Shown: in pieces, positions 26,001-37,775 of the stretch
Layout of the letters: every line of letters begins with the position of its first letter
Numbering within the stretch: the stretch's first letter is position 1
Assembly: GCF_901933205.1 (NCBI RefSeq)
Contig: NC_044590.1
Span: forward strand, 7,269,501 to 7,333,500
Reading direction: 5' to 3'
DNA length: 64,000 nucleotides
Origin: Camarhynchus parvulus
Lineage: Eukaryota; Chordata; Aves; Passeriformes; Thraupidae
Notes under the pieces: model-generated
Seen by the model: only the letters and a program-made list of their open reading frames with translations
The model's database searches: none
Told to the model about the DNA's origin: nothing
Translations under genes and position numbers: made by a program

Positions 26001-27154
26001 CTCCTCCCAGCGACAGGACCAAGGGAAATGACCTCAGGTTGCACCAGGGGAGGTTCAGGTTGAATATTAGGGGAAAATTATTCACTGAACAAGTGATGGA
26101 GCACTGGTCCAGCCTGCCCAGGGCCACGGTGGAATTGCCATTCATGGAAGTGTCCAGAACACAAGTAGAGGTGGCACTTTCTGATAAGGTTTAGTGGGCA
26201 TGTGGTATCTGTTCAAAGTTTGGAGTTTATAATCTCAGAGATCTTCAACTTTGATGGTTCTGTGATTCTCTTTTCCTCTTCCAATAGAAAAATGCCTGCA
26301 ACATGTTAAAGGATGGGACAGCTGGGCCACACTTCATGGCTTCACCGCAGTGCGTGGGCTACGACCGCAGTGCTGCGGTGCCTCTCACCATGGACATGTG
26401 CCTGCCAGACCTCCAAGAGATCAAACGGGCTCTCAAGCTCTGGGTGGCAAAGATTGAAGCTAAATCTGTTTATATTGCTACTGATTCCGAGCCCTACACA
26501 ACAGAAATACAGCAGTTCTTCCAGGGAAAGGTGAGTGTTCCAGAAACCTCTTCTAGCAGGAGTGCTTGGATAAAAGCCTTCCTTGGCTTCTGGCCCAAGG
26601 CTGTCATGGATAGCAGACAGGCAGTTGTGGAATAGGTTATTCACAGCCAAATATTGGCATCTCAAAGTGAATTTGGCTCATAGCAATAAAAATTATCCTG
26701 TAAAAGTCTTTTTTTTTTCCCCGGGAGATTGAAGAGCATTGTCTGGCATGATAGTAAATATTTCCATGAAAAGGGTTTAAATTAAATAAACCTAAGTGAT
26801 TTTCAGAAATGCTCTGACATTGATCTAATCATAAATGAGTTATAGGGCAGAGAAAGACAAAACTCACTCTCTTTCTGTTGTGTATTCCATTTCTAACATT
26901 ATGCCAAGGCATTGGATTGTGATAATAGCTGACTGGATTCATCTGCTCTCCTCGTTTCTCTGCAGCTCAAGGTTGTCAGCTTGCAGCCAGAAGTGCCTCA
27001 GATTGATCTGTACATCCTTGGCCAGTCCGATCACTTCATCGGGAACTGTGTCTCTTCCTTCACTGCCTTTGTGAAAAGAGAACGTGACATCCATGGGAAA
27101 CCCTCCTCGTTTTTTGGCATGGACCACCCACCAAGGCTGCGGGATGAGTTCTGA
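23011..27154 (+). CDS. POFUT1: POFUT1, GDP-fucose protein O-fucosyltransferase 1
   Basis: ER-lumenal enzyme that transfers fucose from GDP-fucose to Ser/Thr of EGF-like repeats; required for Notch signalling. Coding exons: 23011-23134, 23888-24009, 24098-24280, 24845-24957, 25593-25785, 26288-26530, 26966-27154 (TGA). All phases agree and the product is 388 aa, the same as human. Features: signal peptide (residues 1 to about 25, [11 protein letters not shown]), the MGRFGNQA nucleotide-sugar motif near residue 41, sequon NRT at 62-64, catalytic-type Arg at 240 in [17 protein letters not shown], and a C-terminal RDEF ER-retrieval signal. The ATG at 23011 has a near-perfect Kozak context. An in-frame ATG at 22975 would add 12 residues ahead of the signal peptide and is less likely. 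The second human sequon (N160) is changed to Asp here. Confidence 0.96.
23251..23840 (+). repeat. 23-bp minisatellite, about 25 copies, filling POFUT1 intron 1
   Basis: Head-to-tail C-rich units, each with two CCCCGC blocks joined by a TGTAT/TGCAT spacer and a variable CCRTK segment. Variants (CCGTT, CCATT, CCGTG, CCATG, GCGTT) intermix. A degenerate patch with indels lies at about 23688-23745. It occupies most of the 753-nt intron 1. The complementary strand carries GGGG runs every 11-12 nt. Confidence 0.92.
24644..24671 (+). repeat. 28-bp near-copy of POFUT1 exon 6 inside intron 3
   Basis: Matches exon 6 positions 26438-26465 at 27 of 28 bases, same orientation, with unrelated flanks. It has no flanking splice sites, so it is not a spliced exon. 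See findings. Confidence 0.85.
25975..26271 (+). mobile_element. CR1 LINE 3'-end fragment in POFUT1 intron 5
   Basis: Shows the CR1 3' consensus order: GTGAGGTGGGG, CTCCCAG, CACCAGGGGAGGTTCAGGTT, CTGCCCAGGG, TTTAGTGG, and the terminal TTCTGTGATTCT tail. It is heavily diverged and 5'-truncated, as usual for CR1. Confidence 0.85.
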
Positions 27155-28292
27155 CCAAAGGAGGAGGAGGAGGAGGAGCTCCCTGGTTCCAGGGCTCTGG
27201 GCTGGGTCCTTGGTGCTGCAGCATTCCCTGTGGGCAGTCATTGCTGGGCTGTGGGAGAGCTCCTGCCCTCCAATGCTCCTCACAGTCCCTTCCAGACTGT
27301 TCTGTCTGGTCTCTCCTGTGTTTCCAGTGTGAGCTCAGATAGGAATTTAAATCCTGTGGTTTATAGGAAACTATAAACTATGTATAGTTTTTTAAGATGT
27401 AGCTTTTATAGTTCTCAGTTCTCACTACTTGGGATTCACCAGCAATCATGATGAAGCTGCTGCTCAGATTTCCTCCTCTTTACTTTCTCTATTAATTCTT
27501 AACTCTCACCTGGAGGTGTTTGAAGCTTCATGTCCAAAACTGACCATAATTGGTTCTCTTTGAGTGTAAAACTTCTGTCAGGCATATCAGGTTCCCTGGA
27601 AAGGGTGTGCAAGGTGAAGCTCAGGACTGGAAAAGCTCTGGGGTTTATCAAGGACCACAGCTGTCTTACCAGACCTGTGTCACCACAGTGCCTCAGTGTC
27701 CCTTCTCCTGTCCAAAGAGATTCCATACTCCATGCTCTGGGGCTCTGGATCTCTTTGGTGGTGCTGGAGGAGTGCAGTGGGACATGGTGTGACATGGCAG
27801 CTGCCTGTTCAGCCTCTCTGCATCAGCCTGGGGCAAGGTGTGTGCAGGACATGGGAGGAGATCTGTCACAGCCAGGCCAGGACTGGAGATTGAGGGCTCG
27901 TAGCTTTGTAGCTGTTGATGTCAGTGAGGTCTGTGGTAGAAGAGAAACTTTGAGCCAAGGTTATTGAAATAGCTGTAGTGGGGTTAGGTATGTCATACTT
28001 GGGTCTATGGTATTGTTTTGTTTTTGTACTTTATAAGATAACCTCTCTGAGAACATTACCCTTGACTGGGGCAGTTCCCAGTGCAGGTAACTCTGGAAAA
28101 TTATTCATTGATGGGGAAGCAACAGCCCAAAGCCCTCTGTTTGGCCTGGTGTGGTTTGATGCTGGTAACACTGATAATCCCAACATGGTGAGACTCAACT
28201 TGAACAACGCCTTCTGATGCTTCTGTGACTTCATTTTCTGGTCCAAAGACTGAGTACAGAATGGTTCAATTTTCTGAAATGCCTCTTGGGTG

Positions 28293-28430
28293 AGTCTGTG
28301 ATACCAGAGCTGCTGCCTCCAGTGCACTGCTGCAGTCCAGGCAAAGCTGTTATGAGCAGTTTACTCCAAATGTCTCTCTTTATGGTGATCTTTTCCTCCT
28401 TGAAATGTTTCTGAGCTTTGAAGGAGTTTG
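28293..28430 (+). repeat. diverged direct repeat, copy A (partner 28831-28968)
   Basis: About 138 bp that aligns end to end with 28831-28968. The best block reads CCAGAGCTGC then TGCACTGCTGC, and both copies end in a CTCCTTG...GAGCTTTG block. By eye, identity is roughly 75%. Not recognised as a known transposon. Confidence 0.7.
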
Positions 28431-28770
28431 AGGGCTCAGGGGAGTGAGAAAAAATGGGCAAAATGAGAAGGTCCCCCAGGTGTCAGGGTGGCAAAAACTC
28501 ATCTCTTGTTTCCTCAGGGCTGGCTTTAAAAATCATGGGATTTGGGTGAAAATTATCTGTTTTAGGGCCTTTGGAAGCTGGGCTTTTGAAGACTGAACCT
28601 CCTTGTGCCATACAGTTTACTGATCTTGGGCGATTCCCTTGGGGCTGCCTTGCCTTGCTGTGGAGGAGGGGAAGCCTTTGCCCGCAGTGTTGGGAAGAAA
28701 AAGTATTAAAACAAAATGTTGGGATGGGGTGTTTCTTTTCTGTTTTTTTAAATAAGGTATTTTTTGTACT

Positions 28771-28776
28771 AATAAA
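28771..28776 (+). terminator. POFUT1: poly(A) signal AATAAA, POFUT1
   Basis: Canonical hexamer about 1.6 kb after the stop, in T-rich context and followed by TTGATTTTGTATT. Confidence 0.65.
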
Positions 28777-28830
28777 AACTTGATTTTGTATTCACTCGTA
28801 GTGCACCAATATTCCTTCCTACATTGCAGG

Positions 28831-28968
28831 AGTCTGGTACCAGAGCTGCAGCCTCCACTGCACTGCTGCGATCCAGAAAGCTCTGATTAAGGAGCTTTGA
28901 CACTTAAATATTTTCTTTACGATGGTCTTTTTCTCCTTGGAAATACTCCCGAGCTTTGGAGGATTTAA
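28831..28968 (+). repeat. diverged direct repeat, copy B (partner 28293-28430)
   Basis: The second copy lies just after the POFUT1 poly(A) signal and just before the 70-bp tandem array. The copies are offset by 538 bp. Confidence 0.7.
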
Positions 28969-28999
28969 AAAACCCCAGCCTGGCTGTGGCGGAGACCCT

Positions 29000-29353
29000 C
29001 CCGGCTGGGGCAGTCCCGGCATTTTCAGGACTGGCGGTGTGCGGGATGCCCGCGGCGGGGCCCCTTTGTCCGGACTGGGGCAATCCCGGCATTTTCGGGA
29101 TTGGCGGTGTGCGGGATGCCCGCGGCGGGGTCCCTTTGTCCGGACTGGGGCAATCCCGGCATTTTCGGGATTAACGGTGTGCGGGATGCCCGCGGCGGGG
29201 TCCCTTTGTCCGGACTGGGGCAATCCCGGCATTTTCGGGATTGCCGGTGTGCGGGATGCCCGCGGCGGGGCCCCTTTGTCCGGACTGGGGCAATCCCGGC
29301 ATTTTCGGGATTGGCGGTGTGCGGGATGCCCGCGGCGGGGTCCCTTTGTCCGG
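29000..29353 (+). repeat. 70-bp tandem repeat array, about five copies, at the KIF3B promoter
   Basis: The marker GCGGGATGCCCGCGGCGGGG recurs at 29041, 29111, 29181, 29251 and 29321, exactly 70 bp apart. Units are nearly identical apart from the dinucleotide before CGGTGTG (GG, GG, AA, GC, GG) and a C/T change after the G-run. The left end is more diverged. Confidence 0.95.
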
Positions 29354-29860
29354 GCCCATCCGGGCCGGGCGGCGCGGGGCGGGCGCGCCCGTTGCCAGGG
29401 AAGCGCGTCACGGGCGGGCGGAGCGGCCGCGCCGCTTCCGGGGCCGCGGGAGGAGCGCCCGGGCGGCTCCATGGTGACGGCGCAGGTGAGTCCGGCCCGG
29501 CCCCGCACCGCGCCCGCACCCCGCCCCGAGCATCCCCGACCCCTCCGGGCTGGCACCCCGCGGGCCGCTGCCAGCCCCGTGTCCCCGGTGCTCCCGGTGC
29601 CAGCCGTGGGCACGGCCGGGACAGCGGGCGCGGGAGGCGGCGGGAGCCGCCCGCGGCCGGGCTGCGGGGGCGATGCCGCGGGCGGGTGGCGCCGTTCGGG
29701 TGGGTGTCCCCCGCTCCCGGTGCTTCTCCCCGGCGGTCCTTCCCCCTCTCCCCGCTGTCCCCGGGCTCCCCTCCCTGCAGCGCCCGGTGCCGCAGCCGCG
29801 AGGGCGGTGGGTGATGCTCGGGTGAATCCGCGGCTCCCCGGGGGAGGGAACACCGGTGGG
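29354..29860 (+). promoter_or_regulatory. KIF3B: KIF3B CpG-island promoter and noncoding first exon
   Basis: Very CpG-rich sequence starting at the end of the 70-bp array. It contains an ETS-type CTTCCGG at about 29434. A strong donor, GCGCAG|GTGAGT, at 29485/29486 fits a noncoding first exon spliced to the acceptor at 32698-32699. The transcription start cannot be placed from sequence. Confidence 0.65.
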
Positions 29861-32699
29861 GTGCCGTGCTGAGGTGACAGCGGTGACAGGTGACCACAGG
29901 TGACCCCAGACGCCGAGTGAAATCAGGGCTCGCAGGTGGCACCGCCGGCCCGGCTCCAGCGGCAGCACCGGGGTATCCTGCCCGGCCTGCGGAGCGTTTG
30001 GCAGGGAGGCGAGAGGAAAACAGCAGCGCCAAGGATGGCTTGGCTTGGGAGGGAGGGAAGGACACAATTCAACCGTGACATTATGAAACCACAAATATTT
30101 GAAAGATTTGAACGGCGAGAAGCAATGGAATGTTTTGAGTGGTACCTCGGGATGTGCGGAGATGCAAGGGAAGGGTTTGGGCAGTTCCAAGAAAATCTTT
30201 CAGAGGTGTTTAAGGCAGGAGGCAGAGCAGCTTCAGGATGTCACCTGTCAGGGCAGGTGGCATGGGTGGGCACAATGTCTGGGGCACAGCTGTCCAAGAC
30301 AGCACCCCCCAATCCTGCAAGTTTCTGAGGAAAAGTGGTTGCCCCAGCTTGTATTCAGGTTGTGGCATTGCTCATTTTTTCAGGCATAAACCTTGTGTTG
30401 ACTGAAATGAATAAAAATGCTTCAATTTCTGCCCATCCTCCCCTCCTGGTCACCAGGGGCACATTTGCAAATGCATCCATCTCAACCTTGACCTTGACCT
30501 TGACTTGCAGGGACCTGGCCCAGGTCACTTTAGGCTGAAATTATTTCATGAAAAAATTCCCATCTTTGATGGAAAAGAGTGGGTGGCACAGCAGCATTCC
30601 CAGCTTTCTGGCCATTCATATCCAGCCACTTTGGCAGTTCAAACATTGCCCAGGAGTTTCTGGGGAATACAAACACTGCCAGCTAATTGGTTTTATTTTC
30701 CAGTTACACACTTGGATAAATCTGAGAAGAACCATAATTTGTTATGCTTCCAGTAAACTTCACCACAGTAGCTAAAATAATTGGAGATGATTCAGGATGG
30801 GTTGTTATGAAAATAGCCCACATCAGGGGTAAAATCAGTTGTTTGTGACTATAAAAAGAGACTTGCAAGTGAAGTAGGGAAAGGTGTCAAAAGCTGATGG
30901 TGAGGAGGTACACCCAGAGGAGCAGCAAATGTGCAACATAATTTTTGTTCAAGGTGTACCTCTGGCAAGATTACTACTACTTAATATTTGTCATAGTTGC
31001 TTACAAAAGCAGCGCTTCTCATCAGAATAGTATTTTAGATATCCAATATATAAAATAAATCCATGCTCTCCTTGTCAGAACTTGTGCCTAGTTGGAGCAT
31101 TTGCCAGTGTGGACATGCAGATACGTGACACAGTGGTTGTCATGTGACCTTGTCAGAAAATTGTCTCTTGTGAACTTGAATTACTGGAATGTCTCTCGGA
31201 GCGTGGAAGGGGAAGCGTGTGTTAATGTATACAAGTCCTCAGGATGAACAGAGGGAGAGTTGTTCTTTGTGATTCTGCCAAGATTTGTCCTCGTTTTACT
31301 TATTCTTTCTATGTTTGTGCTCCAGAATTCGTGTTTGCTGTGGGTCAAACAAGAAGGTCACCTTTATCTGGAGCTGTCAATTAGGAGTGAAATGGTTTTA
31401 TTCAATAACTACCCAAAATTCCTGTAACAGTTTGAACTCACTGTGCAGGGTGAATTCTGAATGAGTGTCCAGTTCAGTGCTTTTATGGGAAGAGTGAGAA
31501 GCAAAGAGTTTCCCCCCACAGACCCGAGGAAATTCCCAAGGCCATATTGAGGTTTCTGTACAATTCTTAACCATGTTTATCTGTTACTTCTCTTTTACTT
31601 TTTGCCAGTCTGACTGTCTGTATACTGGGCTGGAATTGTGCTTCCTTTTCCATCCAATAGCTCTGGCCCTGCAGTTCTCTGCCACCTCGTTGGAGAAGCT
31701 CTCCTGAGACATGCAATTATCAAATGAAAAACAATTAGACAAAAATCCCTGTTTCCTGCTGATCTGGCTGGGAAGGGAGCAGTGAACACATCCCAGGGAG
31801 GCCACACCTGAACCTGTGCCAGCACTGCCTGGGCTTCCCTGTCTGTATTAGTTCTAGTTGGCAGAGGGACCTCAGGGCTCTTCTTGGAAGATATTTTGGA
31901 AATAAAAAGGGTTATTAGAAATTGCATGGCATTCCCCAAGTTGTGCCATTGAGATCTGCCGTGTGAGGCTTGAGCAGTGACTGCTTTAGCAGTTTAGGGA
32001 ACACAGGCTTCTTGCTCCATTTTCAATGGCAGCTCATCTGGCTGGTGACTGGAGGATGCACCAGTGTGTCCTCCCTCTCTACCCAGAGACATGAACGAGT
32101 TGGATCTGTGATCTGGGCTTATGCAACATGAGTTTAGGTTGATGGTGAGTCCTGTAGACCTGATGCAATTGGAACACCAGAGCAGGAGTGATGTCAGTAG
32201 GTCAGTGTAGCTGAGCAGGGCTGGCTTTTGTGGGGAATCCTGATAAAAGTATATGGCCAAAAGATAATAGCAGACTTGTGCTCCAGAGAGAGCAAGGCTG
32301 TCCTAGATTTTCAAAAGGGGAGATTTAAAACAAAAGGCCTGACTGCAAAGAAAATGATTGGCAAAATATTATTTTCATAAATAGTCTTAAAAGGTTTATT
32401 ATCATTTTTAAGGGTCAAGAAAAGGATCTTTACCAGCTGTAAAGATGTGATCTGATGATGAGTTTTTGCAGCAGAGCTTGTAAAATGATACCATTTCATG
32501 CAGAGCCTTTGGTAAAATAATTCTGTCTCAGTTCAGGCCTTTACAGGGTTTTCATGTTGCACATTATTTTAGTACTTCAAAATCCCTTGCAACTTAATGA
32601 ACGCAAAATGCTGCTCAAATTGATGAGTATTTGGCTTTGTGAAAAGCTGTCCCCTGCAGAAAACTGCCTTCAGACATTCCTGCTTTGTTTTTGTTCCAG
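29486..32699 (+). other. KIF3B: KIF3B intron 1
   Basis: A 3.2-kb intron between the putative noncoding exon and the first coding exon. The CpG island fades by about 30 kb. No exon, RNA gene or CR1 element was recognised. Confidence 0.55.
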
Positions 32700-32755
32700 G
32701 TGTGTAGCAGGGGATCATCCATCAGCAGGATCACAGCAGGCACAGCGCCGCCGTC

Positions 32756-35700
32756 ATGTCCAAGGCAAAGAGCTCCGAGTCCGTGCGGGTGGTCGTGCGC
32801 TGCCGGCCCATGAACAGCAAGGAGCAAACTGCTTCCTATGAGAAGGTTGTCAATGTGGATGTCAAGTTAGGGCAGGTCTCAGTGAAGAATCCACGGGGAT
32901 CATCTCATGAACTGCCTAAAACGTTCACCTTTGATGCTGTGTATGACTGGAATTCCAAACAGGTCGAACTCTACGATGAGACCTTCAGACCTCTTGTGGA
33001 CTCTGTTCTGCAAGGGTTTAATGGGACAATCTTTGCCTATGGGCAGACTGGGACAGGGAAAACATACACGATGGAAGGGGTGCGTGGTGATCCTGAGAAG
33101 AGAGGGGTCATCCCCAATTCATTTGAGCACATCTTCACCCACATCTCTAGATCTCAAAATCAGCAATACTTAGTTAGAGCGTCTTATTTGGAAATATACC
33201 AAGAAGAAATCAGAGACTTGTTATCAAAGGATCAGTCCAAGCGGCTGGAGTTGAAGGAGAGACCAGACACGGGGGTTTTTGTTAAGGATTTGACCACCAT
33301 TGTCACGAAAAGCGTCAAAGAGATAGAGCACATCATGAATTTGGGAAACCAGAACCGCTCTGTCGGTGCCACCAACATGAACGAGCACAGCTCTCGATCT
33401 CACGCCATCTTCCAGATCACGATCGAGTGCAGCGAGCTGGGGCTGGATGGAGAGAACCACATCCGTGTGGGGAAGCTCAACCTGGTGGACCTGGCAGGCA
33501 GCGAGCGGCAGGCAAAGACTGGAGCACAGGGGGAGAGGCTGAAGGAAGCCACTAAAATCAACCTGTCCCTCTCAGCTTTGGGCAACGTTATCTCTGCCCT
33601 GGTAGATGGCAAAAGCACGCACATTCCCTACCGGGACTCCAAGCTGACCAGGCTGCTCCAGGACTCATTAGGTGGCAATGCCAAAACTGTGATGGTGGCC
33701 AATATAGGCCCTGCCTCTTACAATGTAGAGGAGACCCTGACCACACTGAGATATGCCAACCGTGCCAAAAACATCAAGAACAAGCCGCAGGTGAACGAGG
33801 ATCCAAAGGAGGCTCTGCTGCGGGAATTCCAGGAAGAGATTGCTCGACTCAAGGCACAGTTGGAAAAACGGTCTATTGGCAAAAGAAAGAGGAGGGAAAG
33901 GAGGAGGGAGGGTGGGGAAGAGGAGGAGGACACTGAAGAGGGCGAGGATGAAGGAGATGACAAAGATGACTATTGGAGGGAGCAACAAGAAAAGCTGGAG
34001 ATTGAGAAGAAAGCTATAGTCGAGGATCACAGCTTGGTAGCAGAAGAAAAGATGAGGCTGCTGAAAGAGAAGGAGAAGAAAATGGAAGACCTGAAGCGAG
34101 AGAAAGAAGCAACAGAGATGCTGAGTGCTAAAATCAAGGTAGAATTCTTCCTGGTCATACTCTTTGAAAGCAATTTCCTTAGGCTGTGGGGAAAATAAAG
34201 GGTTTCCCAATTTGGAAAGATATTTCACAGAAGGTTTCCAGGATAGTGATTTGTGTTTGGGTTGGAAGATTTTAAAAGAAACCATTTCTAGCCAGAAGTT
34301 GAAATTTCCACCATTAATCACATATTTCAATATTCATGAGTTGTTTCATTGTTCTTCTGTGCTGATCTTAAGCAATTGGCACAGTAAAAGACAATGCATC
34401 TTTTCACAAGCTGTGGCACTAAAAATGTTTCCTTCTGTTACAGATCATTAACAAGTTATTTACAAGGGAGCACACATTTTGGTTCTTCAGCTTTGCCACA
34501 CATTGCAGTGGTGCCTTATTCTAAACAAGTTACTGTTGCATTAATCCCACAGTTTTATAGGAATTTTTAGAAATAGTGATTCCTGTAGCAGCTGCCTTGA
34601 AAGAGAAGGTTAAATAAGGGAGCTGCCCTGAAGAAGTTGTATCCATAGGAGAGAAAGTTACCCTCTGTAGTCACTGAGAGAAACTTCTGACCCTGGTTTT
34701 TCTTTTCAGACAATGGAAAGCAAGCTGCTGGTGGGAGGGAAAAATATTGTGGATCACACAAATGAACAGCAGAAAATCCTGGAACAGAAACGACAGGAAA
34801 TTGCTGAACAGGTACAAGGAAGGAGATTTGTAATTTTGTATAAAAAGCCTTGCTGCTGAACTTTTGTAAAACATTGTGTCAGGGAAATTACCAGAAAGTT
34901 TTCCCAGGGTTAACCCTAGAATTGGTTTAATGGCAATAATTTATTGAAAAGAAGGGGGAAGGGCTTGTGTCATATTTGTCATTATTTGAAATATGTAATG
35001 AAGGTTTATAAAAGTTTTCTTCTAGCTTTTCATGGTAAAGATTTACCTCCTATCTTGATTGGAGCTGTTTGTAAGTGAGGAAGTATTGCTAAGATCTCTA
35101 AGAGTACCAGTTCAGCCTTTAGCTGAAGGGAGGGGTCTTTATTCTCTGCTAAAAGTTTATTTTTTGTTATGCAAATTCTATTGGTGATTCTTAAATGTAA
35201 TAACCAGTACAAACTGATAAAAAGGAAAGAAAATAAATTCTAAATATGCCATTTGATTCCTTTAGTTGAAGCTTGAGCCTTGTTCACACTACCTGATTTT
35301 AATAGCAAAATAAGGACAAATAAGATGTTTCTGGTATTTCTGTGGCAAGAGATATGAAAAACTGAAAGGCGGGGAAGGAAACCCATCCTGAGCATGCCCT
35401 TCAGCATGTGTGTCAGCTGGAGATGACAAGGTAATTGAGGTCTTTAATGCCATATTTTCACATTCTTCAGAAACGTCGGGAGCGAGAAATCCAGCAACAG
35501 ATGGAGAGTCAGGATGAGGAAACACTAGAGCTGAAGGAGACCTACAGTTCTCTTCAGCAAGAGGTGGACATAAAGACCAAAAAGCTCAAAAAGGTAAAAA
35601 GAAAATGATTCCCTGTCTGCCAGGCTGGGAATAAAATCAACTTGTGTGTCAAAGTGAGAGGAGCTTTGGCAAGTGACGGATTTTGGCTCTTGTTGTGTGC

Positions 35701-37775
35701 TCCAGTTATTTTCCAAGCTGCAAGCTGTGAAGGCAGAGATCCATGATCTCCAAGAAGAGCACATCAAGGGGCGCCAGGAAATGGAACAGACCCAGAATGA
35801 ACTCACCAGGGAACTAAAGCTAAAGTAAGCCCCATCACTTAAGTAAGCTATTAACTGTAACAGAGAGGGTTTCTCGGGGCAGGGAGTGGAGGGACTGCCT
35901 TGCACATACTTGTGGAATAAGATTTAACCATGAGAAAATGAAACCATTCCTCCTTTTCCAGGGTTTTATTACATCAGTGGGAGAGGAGCAGTGAGGAAAG
36001 TCATTGCTAATTACGTTTCTTGTATATTTCTCATTTTTGTGGTTGAATGTAGGCACCTGATTATTGAAAACTTTATTCCCTTGGAAGAAAAGAATAAGAT
36101 CATGAACAGAGCATTCCTTGATGAAGAGGAAGACAACTGGAAACTACATCCCATAACCCGTCTGGAGTGAGTGTACTTCTGCTCTTGGGATGGAATTACA
36201 GGTCACAGGAAACCCTCTAGCTGTCAAGAACAAAAGAGGGATTGAACTGGGGATTTAAACTGACCCTCGAGAGTTCACAGCTTCTTGATGTGTAATAAGA
36301 TAAAATAAATCAATTTATTCCTCTTAATAGGTGCTATAAAATACGAATGTACAGTTAGGGGAATTCTTGAGATATGATGATTTTTCTATTAGGCAAACCC
36401 AATAATTAAATGTAAAATACATGTAATAGTGCATTCACCCTTAAAATATCAGTGCATTCCTGTCATATTTCTTTCCTGCTCCTACAAACGCAGCCTGGGT
36501 GGTTTCTGCTGTGTTGAAACAGATTTCTGCATGGAATTTGCAGATGTTGTAGCTCATAAACTCCAAGAGGAGTTGTAGCTCATAAACTCCAAGGGGAGCT
36601 TTTGGTTTTAGGGTATAACAGCCTGAGTCTGTTTTTCTCTAGTAACCAGCAGATGATGAAAAGACCAGTATCTGCTGTGGGGTACAAGAGGCCCCTGAGC
36701 CAGCACGCCAGGACGTCCATGCTGAATCACACAGCTGTTCGGTACAGGGTAAGCCCACATGTGGTTGAACCTTTGCCTCTTCACCCTGTGATTGGGAATG
36801 TGGATTCCAGAGGGGATTGGGTGTTCTTCTTTGAGATGTAAATTTGTAGTGCCCGGGCACACATTTATAAAGTACTTCAGATTAAATTTCTGGAGGGCAA
36901 AGTAACAGTTTGTGTGAAAACGTGGAGACTTTGATTCTGCTTTTCCCCTCTCAGGCAGAGAACGTCGTGTTACTGGAATTGGATGCGCCCAGCCGGACGA
37001 CGAGGAACTACGAGGGTCCAGCCATTGCTCCCAAGGTTCAGGCAGCTCTGGAAGCAGCTCTGCAGGATGAAGATGAGATTCAAGTGGACGCCTCAACCTT
37101 TGAGAGCTCTTCAAATAAAAAATCAAAACCCAGGTGAGTTGGACTTTCCCTGGCCCACAGGAGAGGTGCAAGTACAGTTGCTGTCGGTCAGCATTTGTCA
37201 TCAGTGAAGTGAAGCTGAGCTTCATAGTAAAGGAGATAGAAAAAGGAACATAGAATCATTAGGGTTGGAAAAGACCTTTGAGTCCAACCTCCAGCTGAAT
37301 CCCCACCATGCTACTAAACCTTATCTTGAAGTGCCACATCTACTCATTTTTTGAGCACAGCAGGGGATGGAGATTCCAGGGCTCAAGCACTCTTGCAGTG
37401 AAGAGATTTTTCCTAATATCCAGCCTCAACCTCCATTTGTAGAACTTGAAGCTGTTTCACCTTGGCCTGTCACTTTCTGCTTGGGAGAAGAGGCCAACCC
37501 CCACCTTGCCACAACCTTCTTTCAGGGTGTAGGACATAGGACAAAAGAAAAAGCTGAAACTGCTTATTAGAGAATAACTCCAGTTAAAAAAAATCAGCTT
37601 TTTGCAGATTAATTTTGGAAAGGCAGGTGATGTTGTTAGAAGTTTTCTTGTTTATATTTTCATTTTTTGCTTCTTCAGACCGAAAACTGGAAGGAAATCA
37701 GTGGGATCTGCATCAGGATCAGGCACCCCCACTTCTCAGCTCTACCCACAGTCACGAGGGCTTGTTCCAAAATAA
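32756..37775 (+). CDS. KIF3B: KIF3B, kinesin-2 family motor subunit
   Basis: Plus-end microtubule motor subunit. It pairs with KIF3A, plus KAP3, for intraflagellar and vesicle transport. Coding exons: 32756-34138, 34710-34811, 35471-35593, 35706-35824, 36053-36166, 36643-36748, 36955-37133, 37679-37775 (TAA). All phases agree and the product is 740 aa (human 747). The motor domain is in one large exon: P-loop GQTGTGKT at 96-103, switch [11 protein letters not shown] at 207-216, switch II DLAGSE at 245-250. A K/R block (371-385) and an acidic stretch (387-405) follow, then a coiled-coil stalk (about 405-590) and a tail ending [13 protein letters not shown]. Against human, the Gly-rich insert between the basic and acidic blocks is missing and the tail Ser run is shortened. 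The first coding exon begins at 32700, 56 nt before the ATG. Confidence 0.97.
36546..36597 (+). repeat. 26-bp tandem duplication in KIF3B intron
   Basis: Units 36546-36571 and 36572-36597 differ at one base. A local slippage-type duplication, about 45 bp upstream of the exon at 36643. Confidence 0.9.
37249..37540 (-). mobile_element. CR1 LINE 3'-end fragment in last KIF3B intron
   Basis: Reads on the plus strand as the complement of a CR1 tail: ATAGAATCATTAGGGTTGG, AAAGACCTTTGAGTCCAACC, then GAGATTTTTCCTAATATCCAG and CACCTTGGCCTGTCAC. Diverged and 5'-truncated, inserted opposite to KIF3B. Confidence 0.9.

Larger units (their letters stand above)
27155..28795 (+). other. POFUT1: POFUT1 3' UTR
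   Basis: From the TGA to just past the AATAAA at 28771. No coding potential. It begins with a (GGA)n tract at about 27161-27178 and contains copy A of a diverged duplication (28293-28430). Confidence 0.65.

Noticed and set aside
25796..26194. 132 aa ORF in POFUT1 intron 5
   Set aside because: The second half is a translated CR1 3' end; it is not a host gene.
28819..30065. Several 240-346 aa open frames over the KIF3B promoter
   Set aside because: They arise from the 70-bp tandem array and CpG-rich sequence where stop codons are rare; no protein family resemblance.
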